This document shows positions 34,601-42,679 of a stretch of 64,000 nt of DNA, in pieces. Position 1 is the stretch's first letter. Every line of letters begins with the position of its first letter. Position numbers and translations under genes: made by a program. The notes beneath the pieces are model-generated. The model had not been told where the DNA came from. It did no database searches and was given only the letters and a program-made list of their open reading frames with translations. Source of the stretch: an uncultured Lachnospiraceae bacterium (GTDB lineage: Bacteria; Bacillota; Clostridia; Lachnospirales; Lachnospiraceae). The DNA lies in the NCBI GenBank assembly GCA_910587095.1, contig CAJUMJ010000030.1, forward strand, positions 1 through 64,000, written 5' to 3'.

Positions 34601-34754
34601 TATTTCCGGGATCCAATTTCAAAAGACGGTTCACTTCTTTTAATTCTCTTTGTAAAGACGCCGACTTTTTGCCCGTTTCCGAAAGCGCTTTATCAAGTTT
34701 TGTGGTATCGCCGCCGATCTCTATTGTTATTCCTTTAATACCGTTTGCGGCCAT
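31674..34754 (-). CDS. phage tail tape measure protein
   Basis: A 1026-aa protein that sets tail length and passes through the tube. N-terminal coiled coil (residues 20-110), then a TP901-type tape-measure domain (MDIDNGYDIIITKTGATGEALEEL region), hydrophobic Ala-rich stretches at about 500-560, and Trp/Phe repeats at about 715-830. The ATG at 34754 is chosen because it overlaps the TAA of the frameshifted chaperone (TAATG). No lytic domain is visible. Confidence 0.92.
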   Translation of the reverse strand: MAANGIKGITIEIGGDTTKLDKALSETGKKSASLQRELKEVNRLLKLDPGNTELVAQKQKILAESVSETKKKLDILKEAEKQVQEQFERGEVSEEQYRALQREIIKTEADLKSLNEEVAKMKWQGVADAGKKIEEAGNKISGVGQKLLPVTAAVSGLGTAAVAAAMDIDNGYDIIITKTGATGEALEELTDAMDNVFADLPTDAETAGIAIGEVNTRFGLTGKECEKLSKQFIRFAEINGTDLNSSIDSVDAIMTKFGVDTSQTEKVLGLMTKAGQDTGLSMEDLYRALETNGATLKEMGLDLTSSVNLLAQFESSGVDASTALAGLKKAQQNATAEGKTLDEALGETITKIKDAGSETEALQIATELFGKKGAAEMTQAIREGRFSLEDLTGSLDNYASTVEDTFNATLDPWDQSKIVMNNVKVAGKELAETMIGAVQPMITKMVDKVKEFTQWFKNLSEEQKQQIIKIAAIVAAIGPLLVTGGKAVSLVGKLTSTFASLGAKLTAASANAAAAGTSLGAIAAPVAAVVAIVAALVAAFVHLWRTNEDFRNKIISIWNGIKEKFNSFAQGIVDRLNALGFDFENITDVIRALWEGLCKFLAPVFEGVFQQIANIFSFVLDVITGILDVFIGLFTGNWDQMLQGVKEIFGAAWEFVKNTFQNYVNILKNILNVVCEFFGTTWADAWEGIKQTFVNAWQAVKNGVSEVGSFIGNAFTVAYNAVISVFKGIGQWFAARWQDIQNALSTVATWFQTMFQNAYTNVTNIFKAIGQWFAARWQDIKNALSTVATWFQTMFQNAYTNLTNVFKGIGQWFSARYTDIKNAISGIPEFFRSTFQSAFDKITGVFKGIGSWFKTNVIDAIKGVFDNFNFKQIGENIINAIKNGIKSISLPKLSIEWGTSEKTIAGVTIKVPVPHISWNAAGGIMQNPTIFGMYGGKLQGGGEAGPEAILPLDTFYERVEGYINEAAEKAAQAAAEGGSRAAGGRGGDFYQYNSYTSPKALSPSEAARQTRNATRNMVLQLQRGRG
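32341..32580 (-). repeat. 120-bp tandem repeat in the tape-measure gene
   Basis: Two nearly identical 120-bp units and a third diverged one encode 40-residue repeats containing GQWFAARWQDI and ALSTVATWFQTMF. Phase is kept, so copy number would change tail length by whole repeats. Confidence 0.75.
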
Positions 34755-35376
34755 TACTTCGCCCCCTTCTTCCCGAATTTTTCCCGAAGCTTCGCCCGTT
34801 CCGGCTTCGTCTGCGTCAGCAACCAACACTTTTCCAGATAGTCCCGGCCTTCTTCGGTCTGGTTCATGTTGTAGATAAACGCTTCGCGGACATAGAACAA
34901 ATATTCGTCAATATCCATTTCGTTAATCTGGCGAAGGTTCAGCCCCGTATATGTAATTACAAGGTGTTCATTTTGTGTTTTCGGGTGATAGTATATTTTT
35001 TTCTTTGTGTCCGTATCTCCGCCGGGGAAATACGGGATCTTTAGTTTGGGTTCTGCGTGATCCCACCCACGAAAGCGTAATATTCATTGATAAACGCCTG
35101 CATTTCTTCCAGATCGTAATTGTCCGTCATATATTGCGCTGTTATCTTCTCCCCGTTCAGATTGTGGGAAATACATTCAGCGCAAAGACCGCCGATCGTG
35201 TCCATTACGTCGTCAATGCTTACGCCTTCCGCGTCTTCTGTGAAATTCTGCATTTCTGCCACCTTTTCAAAGGTTTTCTTCATAGGCATTTTAACTTGCA
35301 GCTTGCGCCCGTCCTTTAATGTCACGTTGAAGAAGGTTCTTTTTACTTTGTTAAAGTCAAAACTTAAATTTGCCAT
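34754..35376 (-). CDS. tail assembly chaperone, -1 frameshift fusion (gpGT type)
   Basis: The 111-aa reading frame 35041-35376 ends ...QNPN-stop. Just before the stop is the heptamer CCCAAAC in the correct phase (C CCA AAC; 35044-35050). A -1 slip there continues LKIPYFPGGDTDTKKK and so on for a further ~95 codons to TAA at 34754, next to the tape measure. This is the classical lambda G-GT arrangement, in which a minor fusion protein chaperones the tape measure. Coordinates cover the fused product. Confidence 0.85.
35041..35376 (-). CDS. tail assembly chaperone, unshifted form (gpG type)
   Basis: A 111-aa protein made without frameshifting, starting MANLSFDFNKVKRTF after the leader GAAAGGAAGCTGAAATC. 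It lies between major tail protein and tape measure, with a typical small acidic/helical composition. The same 20-bp leader precedes the HAD-like gene at 47816. Confidence 0.83.
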   Translation of the reverse strand: MANLSFDFNKVKRTFFNVTLKDGRKLQVKMPMKKTFEKVAEMQNFTEDAEGVSIDDVMDTIGGLCAECISHNLNGEKITAQYMTDNYDLEEMQAFINEYYAFVGGITQNPN

Positions 35377-35393
35377 GATTTCAGCTTCCTTTC

Positions 35394-35429
35394 ATATTGT
35401 GTAATATGTATTTTAATATTGCGTAATAT
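35394..35429. promoter_or_regulatory. pair of palindromic operator-like sites, 22 bp apart
   Basis: ATATTGTGTAATAT (35394-35407) and ATATTGCGTAATAT (35416-35429), variants of the prophage palindrome, upstream of the chaperone gene. The 22-bp offset equals that of the pairs at 57021/57043 and 57761/57783. No good -35/-10 pair is seen here. Confidence 0.6.
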
Positions 35430-35436
35430 ATAAATA

Positions 35437-35463
35437 GCGGCGGCGGGTACTCCCTGCCGCCGC
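35437..35463 (-). terminator. GC-rich hairpin after the major tail protein
   Basis: GCGGCGGC/GCCGCCGC stem with an AGGGAGTACCC loop, followed on the minus strand by TATTTATATATT. It may partly terminate the head-tail message and make major tail protein the most abundant product. Confidence 0.6.
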
Positions 35464-35482
35464 GTCTTCGGTTCCTGCTGCC

Positions 35483-36142
35483 TTATCCTGCAACTTCTTC
35501 CCCGGAAGGATTGCCGCCGGGTTCCTCGGATCCCGTTTCGTCCCCGGTATTTGTTCCCGGATCTTCGCCTGCTGCCGCGTTGTCTTCGATAATTTCTTCT
35601 GCATATTCGATCAGGGTTCCTTCGCCGTCCATAGGCATAGCGTGAAATTCTGCATTTACAACCGTCGCCGCGTCCTTCGCGAAAGAAAGTTCAAAGCCCG
35701 CCTGATTGTTGCCGACGATCATCACGTAAATATCGCCGTCCACCGGATCGACGTGGTGGAAGCAAATAATATATTTCTTTCCTTTGCGGTTTGCAACGCC
35801 GCCAACCTTTACAACCCGGTATTTCTTCCCGTTCACGGTTTTTTCGCTCTCTCTGGCCGTGTCCACAAGCTTATCAAGCGTCTTTCCGCTAAATGTCATA
35901 AGCCCGGCCGTCAGTGTGGCTTCTTCTTCTGTTATGATCGTTTTAGATACTTTCCCCATATCGTCTTTAGCTTCGTAATACGACGGGGAATAGCCAAGTG
36001 TCGCGCCGCCGGATATGTACGAAAAAATATTGTCGTTTGTACAGAATGTCTGCGGCTCCGGCAGCGGTTCCGACGCCTTAAATTCTCCGATATGGATATA
36101 GCCGGATCCGAGAATAATTCTTTCTGCTTCTGCTTTACTCAT
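35483..36142 (-). CDS. major tail (tube) protein
   Basis: A 219-aa protein between the tail-terminator-like gene and the chaperone genes, where tail-tube proteins lie. It has the beta-rich composition of tube subunits (FCTNDNIFSYISGGATLGYSP, ADATVVNAEFHAMPM-like text near the end) and an acidic low-complexity tail (GEDPGTNTGDETGSEEPGG). No Ig-like domain is evident. Confidence 0.75.
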   Translation of the reverse strand: MSKAEAERIILGSGYIHIGEFKASEPLPEPQTFCTNDNIFSYISGGATLGYSPSYYEAKDDMGKVSKTIITEEEATLTAGLMTFSGKTLDKLVDTARESEKTVNGKKYRVVKVGGVANRKGKKYIICFHHVDPVDGDIYVMIVGNNQAGFELSFAKDAATVVNAEFHAMPMDGEGTLIEYAEEIIEDNAAAGEDPGTNTGDETGSEEPGGNPSGEEVAG

Positions 36143-36497
36143 TGTTTTTAATCTCCCTTCTTATCTTCTCAACCACCGAAAACATATACGCCGTCTGAAC
36201 CATGTTTTCACTTCTGATTAGTCCCTGCTGCTTTTCGTATTCAGTGTCGAAGAAGACTTCTTCTTCAATTCTTTTTTCCAGTTCTGGATCGTCCCGTCTG
36301 TCCGTGTATAGTTCAAGTGCGCCGTCCACCGTTCGGATCTTGATCTTGTTATCTGGCCCGGACGTCCTTTCATCAGAAAGCCAACAAAGGAAAGGCGGAT
36401 CCGGGGCCGGGTTCTTTTTTGTGTCTGTAAATTCATTGTGCGCAATCGGAAGCCCTAACCCTTCCGCCCGTTTTATGATTTCTTCAAAACGTGGCAC
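36135..36497 (-). CDS. tail terminator / minor tail completion protein
   Basis: A 120-aa protein that overlaps the major tail protein by 8 bp. N-terminal pattern FEEIIKRAEGLGLPIAHNEF and LELYTDRRDDPELEKRIEE resembles tail-completion proteins that cap the tube. Assigned mainly from its place in the module. Confidence 0.65.
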   Translation of the reverse strand: MPRFEEIIKRAEGLGLPIAHNEFTDTKKNPAPDPPFLCWLSDERTSGPDNKIKIRTVDGALELYTDRRDDPELEKRIEEEVFFDTEYEKQQGLIRSENMVQTAYMFSVVEKIRREIKNNE

Positions 36498-36514
36498 ACC
36501 TTCGCCCCCTCTCT

Positions 36515-36928
36515 TTATGCTTCGCCTGCTGCCCGGCGTACTGCCTTATTTACTTCTGAAATTGCCATTTGTTCGGCTAATTCTTCCGCGGGCTTTATAT
36601 GCTCAAACGGGCGAACGCGCGATCCGTTTCTGGAAACGTGGCCTTTTTCAAGTAAATGTGTGAGTTGATAATTCTTTTTATTGTAGACGGTGTATTCTTC
36701 CGTCATGGTTACGCTTGAATATGAACGGCTGCGAAGCTTCACGGCCCAATCGCGCGTATATTTCCCGCTGCGCTCATTGTACGGGCCGCCCTGCCGAAGC
36801 GTTTCGGCGGTCTTGTCAGCTACTTCTTTTAAACCTTCGTTTATTTCCCGGTTTAGCGCCGTCCCGAAGGTCTTTAATTGGTTTTGAATTTCTTCCGAAA
36901 GACTGTTATAGTCAACTTTTACGACCAT
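36515..36928 (-). CDS. HK97 gp10-like neck / tail-completion protein
   Basis: A 137-aa protein starting MVVKVDYNSLSEEIQNQL. The core GGPYNERSGKYTRDWAVKL and LTHLLEKGHVSRNGSRVRPFEHI fits the HK97 gp10 family, including the common HLLExGHxxR..G stretch. Overlaps the upstream closure gene by 17 bp. Confidence 0.82.
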   Translation of the reverse strand: MVVKVDYNSLSEEIQNQLKTFGTALNREINEGLKEVADKTAETLRQGGPYNERSGKYTRDWAVKLRSRSYSSVTMTEEYTVYNKKNYQLTHLLEKGHVSRNGSRVRPFEHIKPAEELAEQMAISEVNKAVRRAAGEA

Positions 36929-37205
36929 TCCCGATCCTTTCCGCGGCGTAAAGTTCGATCTTATCGTCCGACCGCGGCCCGTAAGTTCGGTATATTGTCA
37001 GGCGCTTTTTGTTGAATACTTCTTCCGGCTGTTCGTCATACTCCGCCGCCCATATAACAAATTGATATTGCGCTTTATATCCCGCCTGTCCTGCGTCGTT
37101 GAATTCATTCCGCCCGACGGGGTTTATTTCAGCGAAAACGGGCGTCTTTTCGTCGTCCGCTTCCGCTTCTCCGGGGTGTATTAAAGTGATAGTCCCTTCA
37201 GTCAT
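36912..37205 (-). CDS. head-tail connector / head-closure protein
   Basis: A 97-aa beta-rich protein in the head-completion slot, overlapping both neighbours (4 bp with the gp6-like gene and 17 bp with the gp10-like gene). The pattern NPVGRNEFNDAGQAGYKAQYQFVIWAAEY is typical of small closure proteins. Assignment by position. Confidence 0.7.
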   Translation of the reverse strand: MTEGTITLIHPGEAEADDEKTPVFAEINPVGRNEFNDAGQAGYKAQYQFVIWAAEYDEQPEEVFNKKRLTIYRTYGPRSDDKIELYAAERIGNGRKS

Positions 37206-37561
37206 GCTTCGCCGCCTTCCTGCCCTGCTGCCGGGGACGTCTTTTTCTTCCTGCAGCGCTTCGGCTGCGGCTGCGGCGCCTTATACTTCGACGCGCCTTT
37301 AATCTTTGTCAAATTCGTTTCGTATATCCCATTCAATACCGGGTATTGATCCGAAATACTGAAATTTGCTTTAACATAAGACAAGACGGCTTCCACGATT
37401 AAAGGATCCGACGGGTTTTTCGTCCAAGAAGGATCCACGCCGACACGCTTTAGATCTTCAAGTGCTGCGTCTATCAGGCGCGAAACGTCACTGTCCAAGT
37501 CGTCGGCGGCGGTCTTCCTGATCCGGATCTTTGCCGTGTTTAAAAGTTCCTCTATTGTCAT
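37202..37561 (-). CDS. gp6-like head-tail connector
   Basis: A 119-aa helical protein directly after the capsid gene. LIDAALEDLKRVGVD and LIVEAVLSYVKANF fit the gp6/DUF3199-like connectors that bind beneath the portal. The C-terminus is basic and Pro/Gln-rich, ending TSPAAGQEGGEA over one CCTGCTGCC-type motif. Confidence 0.75.
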   Translation of the reverse strand: MTIEELLNTAKIRIRKTAADDLDSDVSRLIDAALEDLKRVGVDPSWTKNPSDPLIVEAVLSYVKANFSISDQYPVLNGIYETNLTKIKGASKYKAPQPQPKRCRKKKTSPAAGQEGGEA

Positions 37562-37578
37562 TTCTGCCGCCTTTCAAA

Positions 37579-38829
37579 TTATTTGCTTTCCGTTGTGCCG
37601 CCTGCTGCTGCCGTTCCCTTCTTCTTCGCCCGGATAAAACCGTTATATGAAGCCACGGCGCCGCCTGCAAAGATAGAAGCGCGGAAACAAATCTGCCCGG
37701 ACTTGAATTTGAAGTCTTCACTTTTCCGCGTGTCAATGTCGGAAAAGATCGCCATTTCGTAATTTTCAAGCGGGCCATATGCCATAGAATAAGCGCCCGC
37801 GGCGGTCTTTTCGTCCGTTACCGCTGCACATGCGGAATTGATAACGAAGGGAACGCCGTCAATAGTTCCGGTGTTTCCGCGGTTTACAATGGTGTAAACC
37901 TTCCGGCCCTGCTTATCGCGAAGTTTTGCGAAGGCTTTCAGATCTTTTTTATTCAGGATCAGTGTTGCCACGCCTTCGACTTCTTCTTCCCCGCCGTAGC
38001 TGTAAATCAATTCGTCAAGTGTTCCGTCGTCAATGCCGGAAAGTTCAACGTCAGTTTTCGGATCAATAACCTGTTCGGAAGCTTCCGTCGGATTAAAGAA
38101 AATACCTTTGAATTTCGCGGTGCTGCCGTCGCCGATCAGGATCTGGCGGGACATATAACGCCGGATCGCCTTTCTAACACTGTCTTCCACAACGCCGTCA
38201 TAATCTGCGTTAGGAAGTTTAATCATTTCTTCCGGTTCTTCGGTGTATGCCGTGATCTTCTGCTTGCTGATTGTCACATACGCGAAAACGGGTTCCGTTT
38301 CGTTATAGTCCTTCCCTTCTTCCGTCGGTCCTGCGCCGTCGCCGTATGATTTTACATAGGCCCTTTCGTATGTTTCGCCGCCGGAAAGCATAACATTCTT
38401 TACCAGATCCACAAGGGAAGACACGTCGCCGAAAGTCGGTTTAATGTCGCTTGCGGTATGTGTTACGGGCGCGGTCTGCTGCACTGATAAAGCGTTTTTC
38501 ACCGGAACAACGATCGACGCGCTGAAAGAAACGGTCTTCCCGCCTTTTAATTCCTTCCCGCGGGCGTCGAACGCCTTCGCTTTTTCGCTGCTGTTCATTT
38601 TTTCGCCTTCCCCTTCGCCTGCTTCCGGGGCCGGATCGTCTGCGGAAGCCGCCAAGCCTGCAAGGGCGGCGCGGTTCTGCGCGTCTGCCATAATGCCGCT
38701 AATGTCTTTCGCTTCTTCCATGATCGCGTCAAGCGCTTCGCCCTCTGCCGTCTTTGCCTGCTCATTCAGGGCTTTCAGGCGTGCTTTCAGGTCTTTCATG
38801 CTCATTTTTACAAGGTCTTCATGCTTCAT
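37579..38829 (-). CDS. HK97-fold major capsid protein
   Basis: A 416-aa protein. Residues 1-60 are the coiled-coil scaffolding (delta) region with LKARLKALNEQ and ISGIMADAQNRAAL; the mature shell fold follows an acidic linker. VRKAIRRYMSRQILIGDG and AYSMAYGPLENYEMAIFSD are typical HK97-type stretches near the spine helix and C-terminus. It lies 4 bp after the protease gene, which would remove the delta region. Confidence 0.9.
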   Translation of the reverse strand: MKHEDLVKMSMKDLKARLKALNEQAKTAEGEALDAIMEEAKDISGIMADAQNRAALAGLAASADDPAPEAGEGEGEKMNSSEKAKAFDARGKELKGGKTVSFSASIVVPVKNALSVQQTAPVTHTASDIKPTFGDVSSLVDLVKNVMLSGGETYERAYVKSYGDGAGPTEEGKDYNETEPVFAYVTISKQKITAYTEEPEEMIKLPNADYDGVVEDSVRKAIRRYMSRQILIGDGSTAKFKGIFFNPTEASEQVIDPKTDVELSGIDDGTLDELIYSYGGEEEVEGVATLILNKKDLKAFAKLRDKQGRKVYTIVNRGNTGTIDGVPFVINSACAAVTDEKTAAGAYSMAYGPLENYEMAIFSDIDTRKSEDFKFKSGQICFRASIFAGGAVASYNGFIRAKKKGTAAAGGTTESK

Positions 38830-38833
38830 TGTG

Positions 38834-39580
38834 TTAATCTCCCTTCATGTAACTTTGAATTGTAATTCGCTTTATTGCGTCCCTCTTTGCTTCGTCGGCC
38901 CTTTTTGCCTTTACAGCTTCAAGATCCGGCGCGGAAGCCTTTTGTAACGCCTGCGGGATATTCCGGGCGCGGTTCAGATAGTCCCCGACGGCCGCGGCAT
39001 ATTCCACGGGCGCGGTCTGTTCGACATTGAAATAGTTTTCAGCTTCGGCGCCGTTCAGCCATGTTTCGGCGTCCATAAGCTTTTTAATGTCGTCGATTGC
39101 GACGCCTTCTTTCAGGTGTTCTTCGTAGATATTCAGGATCCCTTCCCTGATTTCGTCCAGATCGTCGGCAGCTTTCCGAAGGTCTTCGGCGTTGCCTTCC
39201 GTCAGGATCCACGGGTTATGTATCATCAAAAAGGCGTTCGACGGTATTTTCGGCGGCTCCGAACCTGCGAAGGCAATCACCGACGCAATAGATCCGGCCA
39301 ACCCGTCAACCGTCACTTTGACTTTGTTTTTCTGCGCGTGGCGCCGAAGCATATTGTATATAGCAATTCCCGCGAATACAGATCCCCCGCCGGAATTGAT
39401 AAAAATATTTATGTCTTTGTTGGCGTGTTCCGAAAGAAAATTCTTTATGCTTTCGGGATATTGGTCTTCGCTCTGCCATGCGCCCCAATAGTCGGAAGTA
39501 ATGTCGCCGTAAAAGTAAAGATCGGCGCTTGTTTCCGTTTCGTTTTTGAATTCAAAAGCATTAAGGAATTTTTTCTTCAT
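38834..39580 (-). CDS. ClpP-type prohead protease
   Basis: A 248-aa serine protease that processes the capsid N-terminus in the prohead. The ClpP-like elements are INSGGGSVFAGIAIYN, the nucleophile region GLAGSIASVIAFAG (Ser in GSIAS) and FLMIHNPW with the catalytic His. Overlaps the portal gene by 20 bp. Confidence 0.9.
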   Translation of the reverse strand: MKKKFLNAFEFKNETETSADLYFYGDITSDYWGAWQSEDQYPESIKNFLSEHANKDINIFINSGGGSVFAGIAIYNMLRRHAQKNKVKVTVDGLAGSIASVIAFAGSEPPKIPSNAFLMIHNPWILTEGNAEDLRKAADDLDEIREGILNIYEEHLKEGVAIDDIKKLMDAETWLNGAEAENYFNVEQTAPVEYAAAVGDYLNRARNIPQALQKASAPDLEAVKAKRADEAKRDAIKRITIQSYMKGD

Positions 39581-40844
39581 TCTTCGTTTTACCCCCTTTC
39601 TTTACTGTTGGAATAGCAAGTCTATATATATGTGCCTGCTGCCCGGCGTCGCCTTCCTGCTGCCCTTCTGTGGCCCCGCTGCCTATCTGATAAATGCTTT
39701 GATCGTCAGCTTTGACATAATTTAGGCTAACCATGCGGACGTCGCCTTCTTCGATCGGCTCATAATACATCAGTTCCCGGAATTCGTTTATTGTAATGAT
39801 CCCCCGGTCAAAAAGCCCGCCGCCGATTGTCATTCGCGTGTTGAGTGTGGCATACTGCAGGCGGTTTGCCGTGAAAATGATTTTGTTTCCGAAGCCCCGT
39901 TCGCGCTCTGTTAAAAGTTTGAATGTGAATTCAAGTGATAATTGAACGGCGATCGGTTCGATAACGCTTTCATAAAACGACGTGAATTCCGCTTCCGTGA
40001 AAGTCGAAGTCAATATTTTGTCGTTTGTGTTGTAGTAGCGGTATATATTATCCCGTAGGAATTGACTTTGAATAACCGGGATCTGCGGCGCCGTCTGGCT
40101 TATTTCTTTAAATTCCATTGTATTGTCAAGCCCTGCGATCCCGCCGCTGTTCGACGTGTTCATGTAGGCGTCCTGAAATTCTTTTACTTTCTTTTTCAGT
40201 TCGTCTTCGTCTGCGAAGTTGTTATATTTCAGATAGCCTTTTAAATTCGTCGAATTCTTGACCGTGTTCCGCAATCCTTCCCCGGTCAAGTCCAGAAGTT
40301 CAAGCGTTGTTTTGATCTGATCGTCCGGGGCCGTTCCCAAAAAACGCCGCTTATTCAGACGGGCTTTTATGTGAATAACTGATTGATACGGGACTGTATA
40401 TTCTTTCCCGTCATAGTCCCACCGGAACCGGAAAAGCAAATTCCCGTTGTCGTCTTCCCAAATTTTGAAGTCGTGGGCCGTTATCGGGACGATAGACTTC
40501 ACGCGCAAAAAGTCGTCAGTGTAAAAAATCACGGCGAAGGCGTTCGACCGATACACCAGATCCGACGCCATTTTATAAAGTGCGTCGTATGGTGTGTATT
40601 CTGGCGCCCACCGAAGCGCAAGAAGCCGGGAAAGATAATCGTCTTTTATCTGTAATCCGGCGTTGTTTGTCTGGCGGACGATCTGCGGGTTCAGCTTCCC
40701 GACTTGCGATCCGATCGCGTTCGCGATAGATCCGACAATATCGCTTTCGTACAAATTCCCGTTCGCCTGATAGTCACCACGGGACGCATAGAAGGGCATA
40801 TATTTTACACGCCGGAAATTTATCAAGTCTGATATAAAACCCAT
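39561..40844 (-). CDS. HK97-family portal protein
   Basis: A 427-aa dodecameric DNA-entry ring subunit. Family text includes LLALRWAPEYTPYDALYKMASDL, GNLLFRFRWDYDGKEY, VIHIKARL and a clip/stem region ending in QPQIPVIQSQF-like residues. It follows a terminator between terminase and portal, so it probably has its own upstream promoter, which I could not place. Confidence 0.9.
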   Translation of the reverse strand: MGFISDLINFRRVKYMPFYASRGDYQANGNLYESDIVGSIANAIGSQVGKLNPQIVRQTNNAGLQIKDDYLSRLLALRWAPEYTPYDALYKMASDLVYRSNAFAVIFYTDDFLRVKSIVPITAHDFKIWEDDNGNLLFRFRWDYDGKEYTVPYQSVIHIKARLNKRRFLGTAPDDQIKTTLELLDLTGEGLRNTVKNSTNLKGYLKYNNFADEDELKKKVKEFQDAYMNTSNSGGIAGLDNTMEFKEISQTAPQIPVIQSQFLRDNIYRYYNTNDKILTSTFTEAEFTSFYESVIEPIAVQLSLEFTFKLLTERERGFGNKIIFTANRLQYATLNTRMTIGGGLFDRGIITINEFRELMYYEPIEEGDVRMVSLNYVKADDQSIYQIGSGATEGQQEGDAGQQAHIYRLAIPTVKKGGKTKNEEKIP

Positions 40845-40901
40845 GTTTTCGCCCCTTTCTGCTGCTGCAAATAGTCCTTCATGCTCTCTATGTTACAAAA
40901 A

Positions 40902-40950
40902 AATACCGCGCAATTCTGATATACTTTTCAATTCAGAATTACGCGCTATT
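40902..40950 (-). terminator. hairpin between terminase and portal genes
   Basis: Long inverted repeat (AATA plus GCGCGTAATTCTGA pairing with TCAGAATTGCGCG plus TATT, one mismatch) overlapping the terminase stop, followed on the minus strand by TATTTTTTTG. A related half, ATATCAGAATTACGCGC, recurs at 24867-24885 upstream of the lysis genes. Confidence 0.7.
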
Positions 40951-42675
40951 TTCTTTCCCTTCGGCCGCTGCTGCCGCTGCTGCTGAAAGCTTTTCATTCA
41001 TCAGAAGGCGCCCGACCTCTTTATGATATTTTTGTCTAACGGCGATCCCGTCGAATATGGACACGGCGCCGTCGATATGCGAACGCTTGTCAATTTTAAC
41101 GGGCTTCATGCGGCTATCGTTTATATTTATATCAACTGCCACATTCAAAAGGTGCGATTGCAAAAGCGAATTGTCGCCGATCTCATATACTCCGCTTTTC
41201 AGATCCGCTTCAAATTCATGTAAACAAGGCGTTAAATTGGTTCCCTGATATACGTCGTCCATGTGGAAGCCCGCTTCTTTCATATCCTGAATCAAATATT
41301 GTGCGGAATATCTATCGTAACCCACATAAAGCGGCTTTATTTTGTAAACCTTCACCAGATCGAAAAACCATTGATAAACGTCTTTATAATTTACTGCGTG
41401 CTTCCCGGATAGCTGCAGGAAGCCTTTTTCAAGATACACGTTGTACGGAATATTTTCTTCATTGATCGCCACTTTATACCGTTCTTCCGGCATATAGAAT
41501 TTAGCGAAAATATATTTCTTTCCTGATACTTCAATGATGATCGAAGCGGCCGTCAAGTCCGTAGTGCGTGAAAGGTCTATTCCGCCGATACAATAAGCGC
41601 CCCGGAAGTCGTCGAGCGATAGCCGAACCGGGATCCCGTCTTTGTCCTTCGTCAGCGCCTTTTCGACGTCCGTATATTCAAGCCACGCGATCGAAGAATT
41701 TTGTTTTATATTGCAAAACTTCGTCAGAAATTCCGCCTTCTTTGACAGTGACGCGCGGGCGATTGCTATTTGTTCCCGGTAAAAGTCCCACTGTACAGAA
41801 ACATTCAAATTAGGGTTCGACTTCTCCAATTCTTCGCGGGTGTCCCATTTTTCCACGTCGTCAATGATGTACAGAAGCGGCAAAATGCGCCTTTCCTGCG
41901 AACGTCCCTTTAAGAAAGCCGTCGATCTGCGCATTAGTTCATCAAAGATCCCGTCGTTGATGTAACCCGCCGTTGATGTAGACATTATAAGCGGCTGTTT
42001 CCTGCTGCCGATAGCGGAAGTCATAACCTCATATTGCTTCAAGCCCTGATCGCCCGGCCATGCTTCCATTTCATCATTTAGGACGAAATGCGGATTGAAG
42101 CCGTCGGACTTTTTGCTATTAAAAGCAATCTTTTTTATGGACGTGTTGAATTCTTTTATATAAATATCCGAACGCCGCTTCTTTGTGATTTCCTTTAGTT
42201 CGTCGTCGGATTGCGTAATCTGATAAAATGCTTCATAGCACAGATCCGCCTGATCCAACTTCGGCGCAAGGTGATAGAGCTTCGCGCCGTATTCGCCGTC
42301 TATGTACGCCATGTATGCGGTTATTGCTGCCGCGAAAAGTGTCTTCCCGTTTTTCCTTGCCACCAGAAGAAAGACTTCCCGGAACATTCGCCGCGTTGGT
42401 TCTTCCGGATCCATAATTCCGAAGATTGCAGAAACGGCCGCTTTTTGCCATAACTCCAATTTTAGAAGATCGTTTCGTCCTTCTGAATGGTGACAGAAAT
42501 TTTCAATGAATTTTATCGCCTTCCGCGCCTTCTTCGCATTGAAAATATATGTCCCGTCCGCGATCCCGTCCGTTAAAATCTGGTATATCTTTTTGACATA
42601 CTTTCCCGCCCGGATCTGGCCGGACGTGATCGCGTCGTAATATTGCGCAATATAATTTTGTTGTACTGCTGCCAT
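40939..42675 (-). CDS. terminase large subunit
   Basis: A 578-aa DNA-packaging motor from the ATG at 42675. The ATPase has a Walker A-like stretch LLVARKNGKTLFAAA, a Walker B-like FVLNDEMEAW and the coupling motif MSTSTAGY. The nuclease part contains GGIDLSRTTDLTAA, with its metal-binding Asp, and VGYDRYSAQY. It fits the P27/HK97-associated TerL family. The upstream TTG-initiated extension of ten residues has no better ribosome site, so the ATG is preferred. Confidence 0.92.
   Translation of the reverse strand: MAAVQQNYIAQYYDAITSGQIRAGKYVKKIYQILTDGIADGTYIFNAKKARKAIKFIENFCHHSEGRNDLLKLELWQKAAVSAIFGIMDPEEPTRRMFREVFLLVARKNGKTLFAAAITAYMAYIDGEYGAKLYHLAPKLDQADLCYEAFYQITQSDDELKEITKKRRSDIYIKEFNTSIKKIAFNSKKSDGFNPHFVLNDEMEAWPGDQGLKQYEVMTSAIGSRKQPLIMSTSTAGYINDGIFDELMRRSTAFLKGRSQERRILPLLYIIDDVEKWDTREELEKSNPNLNVSVQWDFYREQIAIARASLSKKAEFLTKFCNIKQNSSIAWLEYTDVEKALTKDKDGIPVRLSLDDFRGAYCIGGIDLSRTTDLTAASIIIEVSGKKYIFAKFYMPEERYKVAINEENIPYNVYLEKGFLQLSGKHAVNYKDVYQWFFDLVKVYKIKPLYVGYDRYSAQYLIQDMKEAGFHMDDVYQGTNLTPCLHEFEADLKSGVYEIGDNSLLQSHLLNVAVDININDSRMKPVKIDKRSHIDGAVSIFDGIAVRQKYHKEVGRLLMNEKLSAAAAAAAEGKENSA
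42640..42653. promoter_or_regulatory. 14-bp palindrome within the terminase 5' coding region
   Basis: A perfect ATATTGCGCAATAT in codons 8-12 (YIAQY) of the large terminase, about 22 nt past the start codon. Confidence 0.6.
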
Positions 42676-42679
42676 TGAT

